Assembly: GCF_000346485.2 (NCBI RefSeq) | Contig: NZ_KQ976354.1 | Span: 5,716,824 to 5,780,823, forward strand | Direction of reading: 5' to 3' | Length of the DNA: 64,000 nt | DNA from: Scytonema hofmannii PCC 7110 | GTDB taxonomy: Bacteria; Cyanobacteriota; Cyanobacteriia; Cyanobacteriales; Nostocaceae | Shown here: positions 9,011 through 17,489 of the stretch, one piece after another | Numbering within the stretch: the stretch's first letter is position 1 | Layout of the letters: the number at the start of each line of letters is the position of its first letter | The notes under the pieces: model-generated | Database searches by the model: none | Told to the model about the DNA's origin: nothing | The model's input: the letters and a program-made list of their open reading frames with translations, nothing else | Translations under genes and position numbers: made by a program

Positions 9011-9168
9011 ATGGCTGAATCTAAAACCACTGAGCGCTGATTATAATAAGTGGATGATCGAAAAGAAAAATCAGAATGTAAAGAAATGTAAAAATCTTTA
9101 AACCCCTTACCAATGACAAATGACAAATGACATTTATAGCGTTTCCTAGTCTGCTGAGAGACAAACTT

Positions 9169-9198
9169 ATCTGCGTTCATCTGCGTTCATCTGCGGTT
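9169..9198. repeat. Decameric tandem repeat, unit ATCTGCGTTC
   Basis: Three adjacent copies of ATCTGCGTTC (the last ending GGTT) occur in the gap between the DUF1822 and CHAT-CHASE2 genes. This is dispersed cyanobacterial intergenic repeat material; no role is evident. Confidence 0.7.
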
Positions 9199-9293
9199 AA
9201 TTCTTTCATCCTGTCCCTCACGAATGTGGGAATTGCTATAGTATTTGTTAATGTTATTTTGAAACTCCAAAATCCCAAGTTTAAAATGGGTCT

Positions 9294-11582
9294 ATGGTGA
9301 AGTTAGTAGTTCTGAAAATAGATGGTGATTTAGAATACCAAGGGTTTCGGGTGACACTTGAGATTGGCTCGGAATTTGCTCGCCCAGAAATAGAAATCTC
9401 TGGTAAATTGCCAGCAGATCCCGACTTAGCAACCTGCTTAAACCAGTGGCAAAAAAAGTACCGCAGGTTGGGAATGCCAAGTCGCATTAAGCCCCAAGAA
9501 ATTATTTATGATGGCTCCATCAATACGCGAATTTCAGAATGCAGTCAAAGAGGCAGAATTTTGAGCGATCGCCTGCAAAAGTGGCTTGACTCTGAGGAAT
9601 TCCGCCCTATAAACAACACATTACGCGAAGAATTAAAACGAGATGAAACAATTCGAGTGCTAATTCGCACTGATAATAACGACTTACACTATATTCCCTG
9701 GCATTTGTGGGATTTTTTTAATAAGTATTCATTTGCAGAATTTGCCATAACTGCGACAGCGTCTGAAACCCCTCCGAAACCACCGCGTAAACCTAAAGTA
9801 AGAATTTTGGCGATTCTAGGTAATAGTCGTGGGATTGATGTTCAACTAGATCGTCAGTTGCTAGAAAATTTACCAAATTCCGAGACAGTTTTTTTGGTAG
9901 AACCGCAGCGCAAAGAGCTAAACAATTATCTGTGGCAACAGTGGGATATTTTCTTTTTTGCTGGGCATAGTGAAACTGCTAATGATATTGGTCATATTTA
10001 TATTAATAAGACTGATAGTCTATCAATTGAAGAGTTAAAGTATGGTTTAAAAAGAGCAATTGAGCAAGGTTTACAGCTAGCAATTTTTAACTCTTGCGAT
10101 GGTTTGGGATTAGCACGACAGTTAGCTTCTTTAAACATCCCGCAAATGATTGTCATGCGACAACCAGTCCCGGATGAAGTAGCACAGGAATTTTTAAAGA
10201 GTTTTCTTAAAGCTTTTTCGGGTGGTCATTCTTTGTATCAAGCTTTACGAGAAGCAAGAGAAAAGCTGCAAGGCTTAGAGGATAAATATCCCAATGCGAC
10301 TTGGTTACCAGTTCTTTTTCAAAATCCCAGAGTTGTCCCCCTGACTTGGCGAGAATTAAGCACTCCAAAAATTGAGTCTAAACGTCATTTTATGAGTGTA
10401 CTTATGGTGAGTGTGTTTGTCACAGCAAGTATAATGGGAGTCCGCTATTTGGGAATGCTACAACCTTGGGAACTGCGGGCATACGACCATTTAATGCAGC
10501 TGCGACCAGCAACTGAAAGCTCAGATTCACGTTTGTTAATAGTAACTGTTGATGAAGCAGATATTCATTATCAGAACCAGCAAGGAATGAAAGGGCGAGG
10601 GTCGCTCTCAGATAAGGCATTAACTCAACTGTTGCAAAAACTTGAGCGGTATCAACCAACAACAATCGGTATAGATATTTATCGTGATTTCTCTGTAGAC
10701 CCCAACTACCCAGATTTAATGACTCGCCTAAAGCGGGATAATCGTATTTTTGCGGTGTGCAAAGTTCCTGCTGATTTTGATGGCGCACCTGATGGTATTC
10801 ATCCCCCTTACGAAGTTCCAATAGAACGCCAGACTTTTAGCGATCTTGTAGCAGATGAGGATGAAGTCGCCCGTCGCCAGTTACTGTACCTCACTCCTCC
10901 TGCAAAGTCTCCCTGTACAGCAGAATATGCTTTTAGCCTTCAGCTTGCACGTCACTATTTGCGTGACAAAGGCATCAAGGCAAATATCACCCCAGAAGGG
11001 TATTTACAAATTGGCAAAGTTTTACTTAAACCAATAAAGGAACACACTAGCGGTTACCAACAAATCAATGCAAGGGGTTATCAAGTCCTGCTCAATTATC
11101 GTTCTTTAGGCAACCAGGAAAAAATTGCTGATTCCATCTCTCTTAAAGATGTACTGAATGACCATGACCACATCAACCCTGAGTTACTGAAGAACCGTAT
11201 TGTCTTGATTGGAGTTACAGCCCCAAGCACTGCTGATTATTGGAGAACTCCTTTAAACAACAAAAAAGTACCGGGGGTATTTGTACAAGCGCAAATGATC
11301 GGTCATATCCTCAGTGCTGTTGAAAACCAACGCCCTTTGTTGTGGTGGTGGTCTTGGTGGGTGGAAACACTTTGGATGTGGGGATGGTCGTTGGTAGGAG
11401 GAATCATAGCGTGGCGTTGTTCCAAGTCACTGTACCTTGGGTTAGCAGTAGCTGGGGCGCTATTAACACTATTTGGAATTTGTTTTGGCATCTTTACACA
11501 GGCTGGCTGGATACCACTGGTTCCGCCTGCCTTGGCGTTAATATTAACCGCTATGGCTGTGGTATTGAGAATCAAAAAATAA
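9294..11582 (+). CDS. CHAT-CHASE2 membrane protein
   Basis: A 762-residue fusion. The N-terminal part ends in a CHAT caspase-like protease domain (about 160-345) with the His in FFFAGHSETAND and the Cys in LAIFNSCDGLGLA, followed by GGHSLYQALREAREKL and WLPVLFQNP typical of CHAT ends. A transmembrane segment (SVLMVSVFVTASIMGVRYLG) leads to a CHASE2 extracytoplasmic sensor (LMQLRPATESSDSRLLIVTV, DEADIH). Two or three hydrophobic helices form the C-terminus (around LWWWSWW and ALALILTAMAVVL). It therefore could couple an external signal to an internal protease. Neighbouring genes (sigma, DUF1822, DUF928, adhesin, TPR-CHAT) recur together in cyanobacteria in my recollection. Confidence 0.85.
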   Translation: MVKLVVLKIDGDLEYQGFRVTLEIGSEFARPEIEISGKLPADPDLATCLNQWQKKYRRLGMPSRIKPQEIIYDGSINTRISECSQRGRILSDRLQKWLDSEEFRPINNTLREELKRDETIRVLIRTDNNDLHYIPWHLWDFFNKYSFAEFAITATASETPPKPPRKPKVRILAILGNSRGIDVQLDRQLLENLPNSETVFLVEPQRKELNNYLWQQWDIFFFAGHSETANDIGHIYINKTDSLSIEELKYGLKRAIEQGLQLAIFNSCDGLGLARQLASLNIPQMIVMRQPVPDEVAQEFLKSFLKAFSGGHSLYQALREAREKLQGLEDKYPNATWLPVLFQNPRVVPLTWRELSTPKIESKRHFMSVLMVSVFVTASIMGVRYLGMLQPWELRAYDHLMQLRPATESSDSRLLIVTVDEADIHYQNQQGMKGRGSLSDKALTQLLQKLERYQPTTIGIDIYRDFSVDPNYPDLMTRLKRDNRIFAVCKVPADFDGAPDGIHPPYEVPIERQTFSDLVADEDEVARRQLLYLTPPAKSPCTAEYAFSLQLARHYLRDKGIKANITPEGYLQIGKVLLKPIKEHTSGYQQINARGYQVLLNYRSLGNQEKIADSISLKDVLNDHDHINPELLKNRIVLIGVTAPSTADYWRTPLNNKKVPGVFVQAQMIGHILSAVENQRPLLWWWSWWVETLWMWGWSLVGGIIAWRCSKSLYLGLAVAGALLTLFGICFGIFTQAGWIPLVPPALALILTAMAVVLRIKK

Positions 11583-11648
11583 AATTCCGGAATATAGGGA
11601 TTGCCTGCTGATGTTATAAATACAACATCAGCATTTGGACACTTAATT

Positions 11649-12428
11649 ATGAAACTTGCTGGCGTTATCCCTGTGATACTCCTTTGTCTTGGGAGTTACC
11701 CCCCACAACTACAAGCACAAGTTGCCCAGCCGACTCAGACTCCTACTGGGAATACACAAAAACGCCTTGAGAAATTGAAATTTCCACGTAGCGGCGCACC
11801 CACTGGGCGTCGTCAAGGAGGGGCAAGGCGTAATGGCTGCCCAAACCTGAATCAGTCTGTGACTGCCTTGGTTCCAGGTGAGAGAACTGTGAATAATGAA
11901 TCAATATCTTTCGTCGCATTGACAGTCTCTGAGTATCCAACCTTTTGGGTTTATGTACCTGAGTTACCTGCAAATTTACGTTCTGGAGAGTTTATATTTC
12001 AGGATGAAAAGGGTAAAAATATCTACAAGACAGCTTTGAAGCTGCCCGATCGCTCTGGTATCATTGGTATCACCTTACCGCAAAATCCGCAGTATGCTCT
12101 CAAGCAAGATAATAAGTATCAATGGTACTTCAAAGTATATTGTGGCGATCCGGAAAATACATCTGATTATTATTATGTAAAAGCATGGGTACAGAAAGTC
12201 GCTCTCAGCCCAAACCTTGAAAATCAGTTAAAGCAATCAAAACCAGAATACACTGCCTATGCTGTTAATCAAATTTGGCAGGATGCCCTAACCAATTTAG
12301 CCCAGTTGCGTCGCACCAATTCAGGTTCGTTAGTACTGGCACAAGATTGGAATAATTTGTTAAAAGCTGTTGGTTTGGAAGAATTTGCAACGGCAGCGAT
12401 CGTGCAACGTTATACTTTGGAAAGATAA
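11649..12428 (+). CDS. DUF928 domain secreted protein
   Basis: The protein starts MKLAGVIPVILLCLGSYPPQ with a signal peptide ending near LQAQVA. The mature part is a single DUF928-type domain: GGARRNGCPNLNQSVTALVP at its start, YPTFWVYVPELPANLRSGEF and YQWYFKVYCGDPEN later. DUF928 proteins are a cyanobacterial envelope/secreted family found beside CHAT and adhesin genes; the molecular role is unknown to me. The ATG at 11649 is preferred over the upstream codon at 11601, because only the later start gives a normal signal peptide. It lies 66 bp after the CHAT-CHASE2 stop and is probably co-transcribed. Confidence 0.8.
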   Translation: MKLAGVIPVILLCLGSYPPQLQAQVAQPTQTPTGNTQKRLEKLKFPRSGAPTGRRQGGARRNGCPNLNQSVTALVPGERTVNNESISFVALTVSEYPTFWVYVPELPANLRSGEFIFQDEKGKNIYKTALKLPDRSGIIGITLPQNPQYALKQDNKYQWYFKVYCGDPENTSDYYYVKAWVQKVALSPNLENQLKQSKPEYTAYAVNQIWQDALTNLAQLRRTNSGSLVLAQDWNNLLKAVGLEEFATAAIVQRYTLER

Positions 12429-12676
12429 TCGTAATTTCGCTGAAGCAGTGGATAAACAGGTGTCAAGTTTTGTAGTTTAACCTAGTGGTCCGCCACATTG
12501 AATTTGAGGGGTGATGAACAAACCGCAAAGACGCAAAGAGCGCGAAGGAAGAGAAAAAGAAGATGAGTCTGAACATCGTTTTACCCATCAGAATTAATGT
12601 GGTGAACTACTAGATCACCTCTGAATATTAGTCGAGATAAACAGTTAAATCACTAAATTATTAGGAAGTAACGAAG
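12429..12676. other. Intergenic gap with dispersed-repeat motif
   Basis: No gene seen. It includes an ACCGCAAAGACGCAAAGAG-type stretch near 12522, a motif common in cyanobacterial intergenic regions, and must hold the promoter of the RTX-like gene. Confidence 0.4.
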
Positions 12677-13156
12677 ATGACAATAATTCACGGCACCTCT
12701 GGAAACGACAAAAACGATAAGAAATTAATAGGGACTGAATTAGCTGACAAAATATATGGCTATGAAGGCAATGACGAGTTAATAGGAGGCTCAGGTAACG
12801 ATTACTTAGTTGGAGGACTTGGTGATGACATTCTCACTGGTGGTGCGGGTAAAGATACCTTTGTCCTTTATTACTCAGGTGGCGGTATTGATACCCTGAC
12901 AGACTACACAGTTGGCAAGGATTTGATTAGTATTACTTCTGCTCCTAATAGACCGTCAATCGATCTACTAACGCTTGGAACAACAAAAAACTTTGCACCA
13001 CCTGATAGTTATTTGAACTACAACGCAACCACTGGTGCTCTATCTTATCTTACGCAACCTAATCATTGGCAACAGATCGCCCAGCTACCTACTGGACTTG
13101 ATTGGAATAAGGTTATAGATGATATCAACGCTAGTTCAACGCCAAAGGTGAAGTAG
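12677..13156 (+). CDS. RTX-type calcium-binding repeat protein
   Basis: A 159-residue protein with nonapeptide repeats GGxGxDxUx at about residues 25-60 (YGYEGNDELIGGSGNDYLVG, GLGDDILTGGAGKDTF). These form a calcium-binding parallel beta-roll and often mark type I secreted proteins. After the repeats there is about 95 residues of non-repetitive sequence. It has no classical signal peptide, consistent with RTX secretion. The last codons overlap, in another frame, a remnant of a haemagglutinin C-terminus (13135-13227), so the authentic C-terminus may have been altered by a recombination. Confidence 0.8.
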   Translation: MTIIHGTSGNDKNDKKLIGTELADKIYGYEGNDELIGGSGNDYLVGGLGDDILTGGAGKDTFVLYYSGGGIDTLTDYTVGKDLISITSAPNRPSIDLLTLGTTKNFAPPDSYLNYNATTGALSYLTQPNHWQQIAQLPTGLDWNKVIDDINASSTPKVK

Positions 13157-13227
13157 TTTTCACAGCCGATGCACCCACCACCACGCCTCGCAGTTCCTGG
13201 CGAAAATCAGTTGAATGCCGTACTTAG
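13135..13227 (+). pseudogene. Remnant of a filamentous-haemagglutinin C-terminus
   Basis: In the +1 frame relative to the RTX gene, this stretch encodes FNAKGEVVFTADAP, then TTTPRSSWRKSVECRT and a stop. That is nearly the same as the end of the intact adhesin at 13393-16629 (FNAKGEVVFTANAP ... SSWQKPVECRT). The rest of the gene is absent. A former adhesin copy has thus been replaced by, or recombined with, the RTX gene. Confidence 0.85.
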
Positions 13228-13392
13228 ATTTTCATTTAATGAAGTTTTATAAAGAAATAGCGGATTTTGTATAAAACTCATACTCCTAAAGCTGAGAAGA
13301 AGACAGATGTGCCTTTGAGTACCACTAGATGTGGTTTACTTTATACTGGTGCAGCATAATCGTTCAGCAACTAAAACGCTTGAGGAGGTGCA

Positions 13393-16300
13393 ATGTCCGG
13401 GATAAGTACTCGTTGGGGTTGGTTATTAGGGATTGCGATCGCTGGTGGGTACGCTTTCTGGACAAATTGTGCTTGTGCTCAAGTTACTCCCGATAGAACT
13501 CTACCCAATAACACCAATGTCACACAAGCGGGAAGCACCAGCATTATCACTGGAGGAACACGAGCTAGTGGCAACTTGTTCCACAGTTTTGGGGAGTTTT
13601 CCGTTCCTAGGAGTGGCACTGCTTTCTTTAATAATGCTGTGGATATTCAAAACATTATCAGTCGGGTAACGGGTGGGTCAGTATCTAATATTGATGGGTT
13701 AATTAGTGCTAATGGTGCGGCTAATTTATTTCTGATTAATCCCAATGGGATTATTTTTGGACGTAATGCAAGATTGGACTTAGGAGGGTCGTTTTTGGCG
13801 ACTACAGCCAATGCGATCGGGTTTGGCGATCAAGGTTTTTTCAGTGCTTCCGCTCCAAATACTCCTGAACTGCTCACAGTAAATCCTTCTGCGTTTTTCT
13901 TTAATCAAATTGCTGCTGCGCCGATTCAAAATAACTCAGTTGCGTTAGCAGGAAGAGATTTATCAGGATTTCAGGCATTTGGTCTACGTGTTCCAGATGG
14001 GCGGAGTTTACTGCTATTAGGTGGCAACATTAACATGAATGGTGGTCAACTAAATGCTTACGGTGGTCGAGTCGAGTTGGGAGGATTGGCAACTCCTGGG
14101 ACTGTCGGGCTTGGGGTAGATGGTAATAATTTGAGCTTGAGCTTTCCTGATAATGCAACGAGAGCAGATGTGTTTCTTACCAATGGCGCTAATGTACGTG
14201 TAGATGCTGCTGGTGGCGGTAGTATTGCAGTCAACGCCCGCAATTTAGATATTTTAGGAGGAAGTACCCTGATTGCTGGCATCGGGCAACGTTTGGGATC
14301 AGTTGATAGTCGGGCGGGAGATATTACCCTCAATGCAACAGGGGAAATAAAAGTTGTAGGTGTAGGGAACGGAGTCCTCAATATTGTGCAATCACAAGCA
14401 GTAGGCAATGGGGGAAATTTGACAATTGACACCCAACAGCTGCTCGTGCGAGATGGGGCGCAGGTAAGTGCTGGCACTTTTAGTGTGGGCAAGGCGGGGA
14501 ATTTGACTGTTAATGCCTCTGACTCTGTACTATTAATTGGTCGCTCCGCCAATGGTCTACTTCCCAGCGGTTTGTTTACTCAAGCTACCCCAAATGCGGC
14601 AGGGGCGGCGGGAGATTTGTTAATTAACACTCCTACGTTGCTCATTCAGGATGGAGCACAAGTAGTTACTAGCACGTTTGGTGCGGGTAAGGCGGGGAAT
14701 TTGACTGTCAATGCCTCTGACTCTGTGCAATTGGTTGGTACCTCCGCCGATGGTCAGTTTCGCACTAGCTTGTCTGCTAATTCAGCAGCAGGAGATGCGG
14801 GAGACCTAATGATTAACACTCCTACGTTGCTCGTTCAGAATGGGGCGCAGGTCAGTGCTAGCACCTTTGGTGCGGGCAAGGGAGGAAATTTGACTGTCAA
14901 TGCCTCTGACTCTATACAAGTGATTGGTACCTCCACCGATGGTCGGATTAACAGCGGCTTGTTTACTCAAGCTGACTCAGATGCAACCGGAAATGCGGGA
15001 AACCTAATGATTAACACTCCTAAGTTGCTCATTCAGGATGGGGCGCAGGTCAGTGCTAGCACGTTTGGTGCGGGCAAGGGAGGAAATTTGTCTGTCAATG
15101 CCTCTGACTCTATACAAGTGATTGGAGAATCTACCGATGGTCGGTTTGCCAGCAGCTTATCTGCTCAAGCTAACCCAAACGCAATCGGAGATGCAGGAAA
15201 CCTAATGATTAACACTCGTCAGCTGCTGGTGCGGGATGGGGCACAGGTTAGTGCTGGCACTTTTGGTGCAGGCAAAGGGGGGAGCTTAACTGTCAATGCC
15301 ACTGACTCTGTGCAAGTGATTGGTCGCTCCGCCGATAATCAGTTTCCTAGCAGCTTATCTGCTCCAGCTAACCCAACCTCAACAGGGAATGCGGGAGATT
15401 TGACGATTAAAACTAATACTTTGCTAGTGAAAGATGGGTCACTGGTCAGTGCTAGTACATTTGGTGCGGGCAAGGGGGGAAATTTAACTGTTGATGCTAA
15501 AGATGTGCAATTGATTGGTACAAGTGCCGATGGTCGGTTTTCCAGTGCCTTGAGTGCTTCTACAGAGTCAACAGGGAATGCAGGTAATTTGACAATTAAA
15601 ACTAATACCTTGCTGGTCAAAGATACGGCACAAGTGATTTCTGGTACAAGTGGTTCGGGCAATGGCGGAAATTTAAGCGTTGATGCTCAAGATGTGCAAC
15701 TGATTGGGACAAACGCTGATGGTGAAGTTGTCACTGGCTTGTCTACTTCCGCACAGTCAAACTCAACAGGGGATGCAGGAGATTTAACGATTAAAACCAA
15801 TACCTTGCTAGTGCAAGATGGAGCGGGAGTAGGCGTGCGAAGTTTCGGAACAGGAACCGCAGGCAAAATGACAGTAAATGCTCGCTCTATCCGTTTAAAC
15901 AACAATGCCTTACTCACCGCTAATACACGAAGTGCTAAAGTTAACCCAAATAGGGAACAGGCGACAATCAACATTAACTCACGAGATTTGATAATGCGCC
16001 GTGGCAGCAACATCAGAACCAACGCAACAGGAGAAAATGTCATCGGCGGCAACATCAATATTGTCACTGATTTCCTCATTGCTGTTGAAAATAGTGACAT
16101 CAGTGCCAATTCTGCTAACTTCCGTGGAGGGAATGTGAAAATTAATGCTCAAGGTATTTTTGGTACACAGTTCCGAGATATGGCATCTGATAGAACAAAT
16201 GACATTACCGCCACTGGAGCAAGTCCTGAGTTCAGTGGCACTGTGGAACTGAATACACCCGATATTGATCCCAACAGTGGCTTGGTTGAGTTGCCAACAA

Positions 16301-16629
16301 TACCAGTTAATACCGAAGTTGCTCAAGGTTGCTACAGTCCGAATTATGCCCAAAGCAGTTTCATCATCACTGGACGTGGTGGTTTACCACCCAACCCTAA
16401 AGACGTTCTGACGTCTGATGCTGTAGAGCTAGATTGGGTGACTCTCAACCCAAACATTGACAACTTTAAGAGTCCATCTGTTTCCACAAATCCAACAAAT
16501 CCCACACCAGAACCTATCGTTGAAGCGACTGGGTGGGTGTTCAACGCCAAAGGTGAAGTAGTCTTTACAGCCAATGCACCCACCTCGCCTCGTAGTTCTT
16601 GGCAAAAACCAGTTGAGTGCCGTACCTAA
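13393..16629 (+). CDS. Filamentous haemagglutinin-type adhesin (two-partner secretion substrate)
   Basis: A 1078-residue secreted protein. After a signal peptide (cleavage near NCACAQV) comes the TPS secretion domain with the hallmark ANLFLINPNGIIFGRNARLD at about residues 110-130, and LFHSFGEFSVP before it. The rest is beta-helical repeat sequence: about ten imperfect ~65-residue repeats with phrases such as LLVRDGAQVSA, STFGAGKGGNLTV and NASDSVQVIG. The C-terminus GRGGLPPNPKDVL and SSWQKPVECRT is shared with the second adhesin. A TpsB/BamA-like transporter would secrete it; none is in the window. The ribosome-binding site GAGGAGGT at 13382-13389 supports the start. Confidence 0.9.
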   Translation: MSGISTRWGWLLGIAIAGGYAFWTNCACAQVTPDRTLPNNTNVTQAGSTSIITGGTRASGNLFHSFGEFSVPRSGTAFFNNAVDIQNIISRVTGGSVSNIDGLISANGAANLFLINPNGIIFGRNARLDLGGSFLATTANAIGFGDQGFFSASAPNTPELLTVNPSAFFFNQIAAAPIQNNSVALAGRDLSGFQAFGLRVPDGRSLLLLGGNINMNGGQLNAYGGRVELGGLATPGTVGLGVDGNNLSLSFPDNATRADVFLTNGANVRVDAAGGGSIAVNARNLDILGGSTLIAGIGQRLGSVDSRAGDITLNATGEIKVVGVGNGVLNIVQSQAVGNGGNLTIDTQQLLVRDGAQVSAGTFSVGKAGNLTVNASDSVLLIGRSANGLLPSGLFTQATPNAAGAAGDLLINTPTLLIQDGAQVVTSTFGAGKAGNLTVNASDSVQLVGTSADGQFRTSLSANSAAGDAGDLMINTPTLLVQNGAQVSASTFGAGKGGNLTVNASDSIQVIGTSTDGRINSGLFTQADSDATGNAGNLMINTPKLLIQDGAQVSASTFGAGKGGNLSVNASDSIQVIGESTDGRFASSLSAQANPNAIGDAGNLMINTRQLLVRDGAQVSAGTFGAGKGGSLTVNATDSVQVIGRSADNQFPSSLSAPANPTSTGNAGDLTIKTNTLLVKDGSLVSASTFGAGKGGNLTVDAKDVQLIGTSADGRFSSALSASTESTGNAGNLTIKTNTLLVKDTAQVISGTSGSGNGGNLSVDAQDVQLIGTNADGEVVTGLSTSAQSNSTGDAGDLTIKTNTLLVQDGAGVGVRSFGTGTAGKMTVNARSIRLNNNALLTANTRSAKVNPNREQATININSRDLIMRRGSNIRTNATGENVIGGNINIVTDFLIAVENSDISANSANFRGGNVKINAQGIFGTQFRDMASDRTNDITATGASPEFSGTVELNTPDIDPNSGLVELPTIPVNTEVAQGCYSPNYAQSSFIITGRGGLPPNPKDVLTSDAVELDWVTLNPNIDNFKSPSVSTNPTNPTPEPIVEATGWVFNAKGEVVFTANAPTSPRSSWQKPVECRT

Positions 16630-16853
16630 ATTTTAGCTCAACATCATTCCTCGTTCAAGATGGAGCCGCTAAAATCCAATACATTCATTACCGAATGGTT
16701 CTCAAGCACCAACGCCTCGATCGCATTCCTTATCTTGCAGTGCCCAACACCATTTATCAGCAACACTTCAGCAACCCATTTTTTCAAGATAGTCTAAAAG
16801 AAAATCAGATAAAGAAAGCTAATTGTGAATGCCATAACACATGAGGTCGATCA

Positions 16854-17237
16854 ATGGATACCAAATCCAGAAAGCTAACCAATCCCACTGCGGTAGATTC
16901 TCAAAATCTAGTTGAGCCAAGTTCACAAGAAACATACCGTCAGATCATTACAGATATATTTTCCATTCATGCCAACACACCAGATGTTAACCCACACGTT
17001 CAAACCATAACTGTATTTGATTTCCTACATGACCACTATCAACTATTGCGAATGGGGTGGACAGACTCTCACAAGCGCATTTTCAACCCAATTCTTCATC
17101 TCGATATTATTGAAGGTAAAGTCTGGATTCAAGAAAATCGAACAGATATCGATATCGGTGAAGAACTTTCCTCAAGAGGCATTCCGAAATCCGACATTGT
17201 TTTAGGACTGCACCCGCCTGAGGGTGCGACCCTATAA
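16854..17237 (+). CDS. XisI-like protein (orphan)
   Basis: A 127-residue member of the XisI family, first linked to control of fdxN-element excision in Anabaena. The conserved part is residues 26-122: TYRQIITDIFSIHANTPDVN, FLHDHYQLLRMGWTDSHKRI and LHLDIIEGKVWIQENRTDID, ending SDIVLGLHPP. XisI genes usually follow an XisH endonuclease-like gene, but no XisH is seen here. The first 25 residues are not family-like, so the true start may be later. It lies downstream of the adhesin on the same strand. Confidence 0.82.
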   Translation: MDTKSRKLTNPTAVDSQNLVEPSSQETYRQIITDIFSIHANTPDVNPHVQTITVFDFLHDHYQLLRMGWTDSHKRIFNPILHLDIIEGKVWIQENRTDIDIGEELSSRGIPKSDIVLGLHPPEGATL

Positions 17238-17348
17238 CTCAGAGTATTCAATCACTTAATGCACATTGAAATTTCTAACGACATCGTAGATGTTACGCGC
17301 TCCTTGGTCTTCTATAAGTTGCCCTTGGAGCTACTTGAATTTAAGATT

Positions 17349-17436
17349 TACCCTCACCCTAGCCCTCTCCCAAAGGGAGAGGGGACAAGAATTCTAGCTC
17401 CCGAATCCCTTTGGGAGAAGGGTTGGGGATGAGGGA
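17349..17436. repeat. Imperfect inverted repeat (CCCTCACCCTAGCCC type)
   Basis: CCCTCACCCTAGCCCTCTCC on the left faces GGGAGAAGGGTTGGGGATGA on the right, with an internal CCCAAAGGGAGAGGGG. It is a dispersed cyanobacterial intergenic palindrome and could act as a bidirectional terminator between the convergent XisI and TPR-CHAT genes. Confidence 0.7.
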
Positions 17437-17489
17437 ATTCATACTGTTATTCAGCAAGCCCTACTTACAGTTCAACTACGAATTATTTG

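Noticed and set aside
14058..16583. Antisense ORFs opposite the first adhesin
   Set aside because: Shadows of repetitive coding DNA without ribosome-binding sites.
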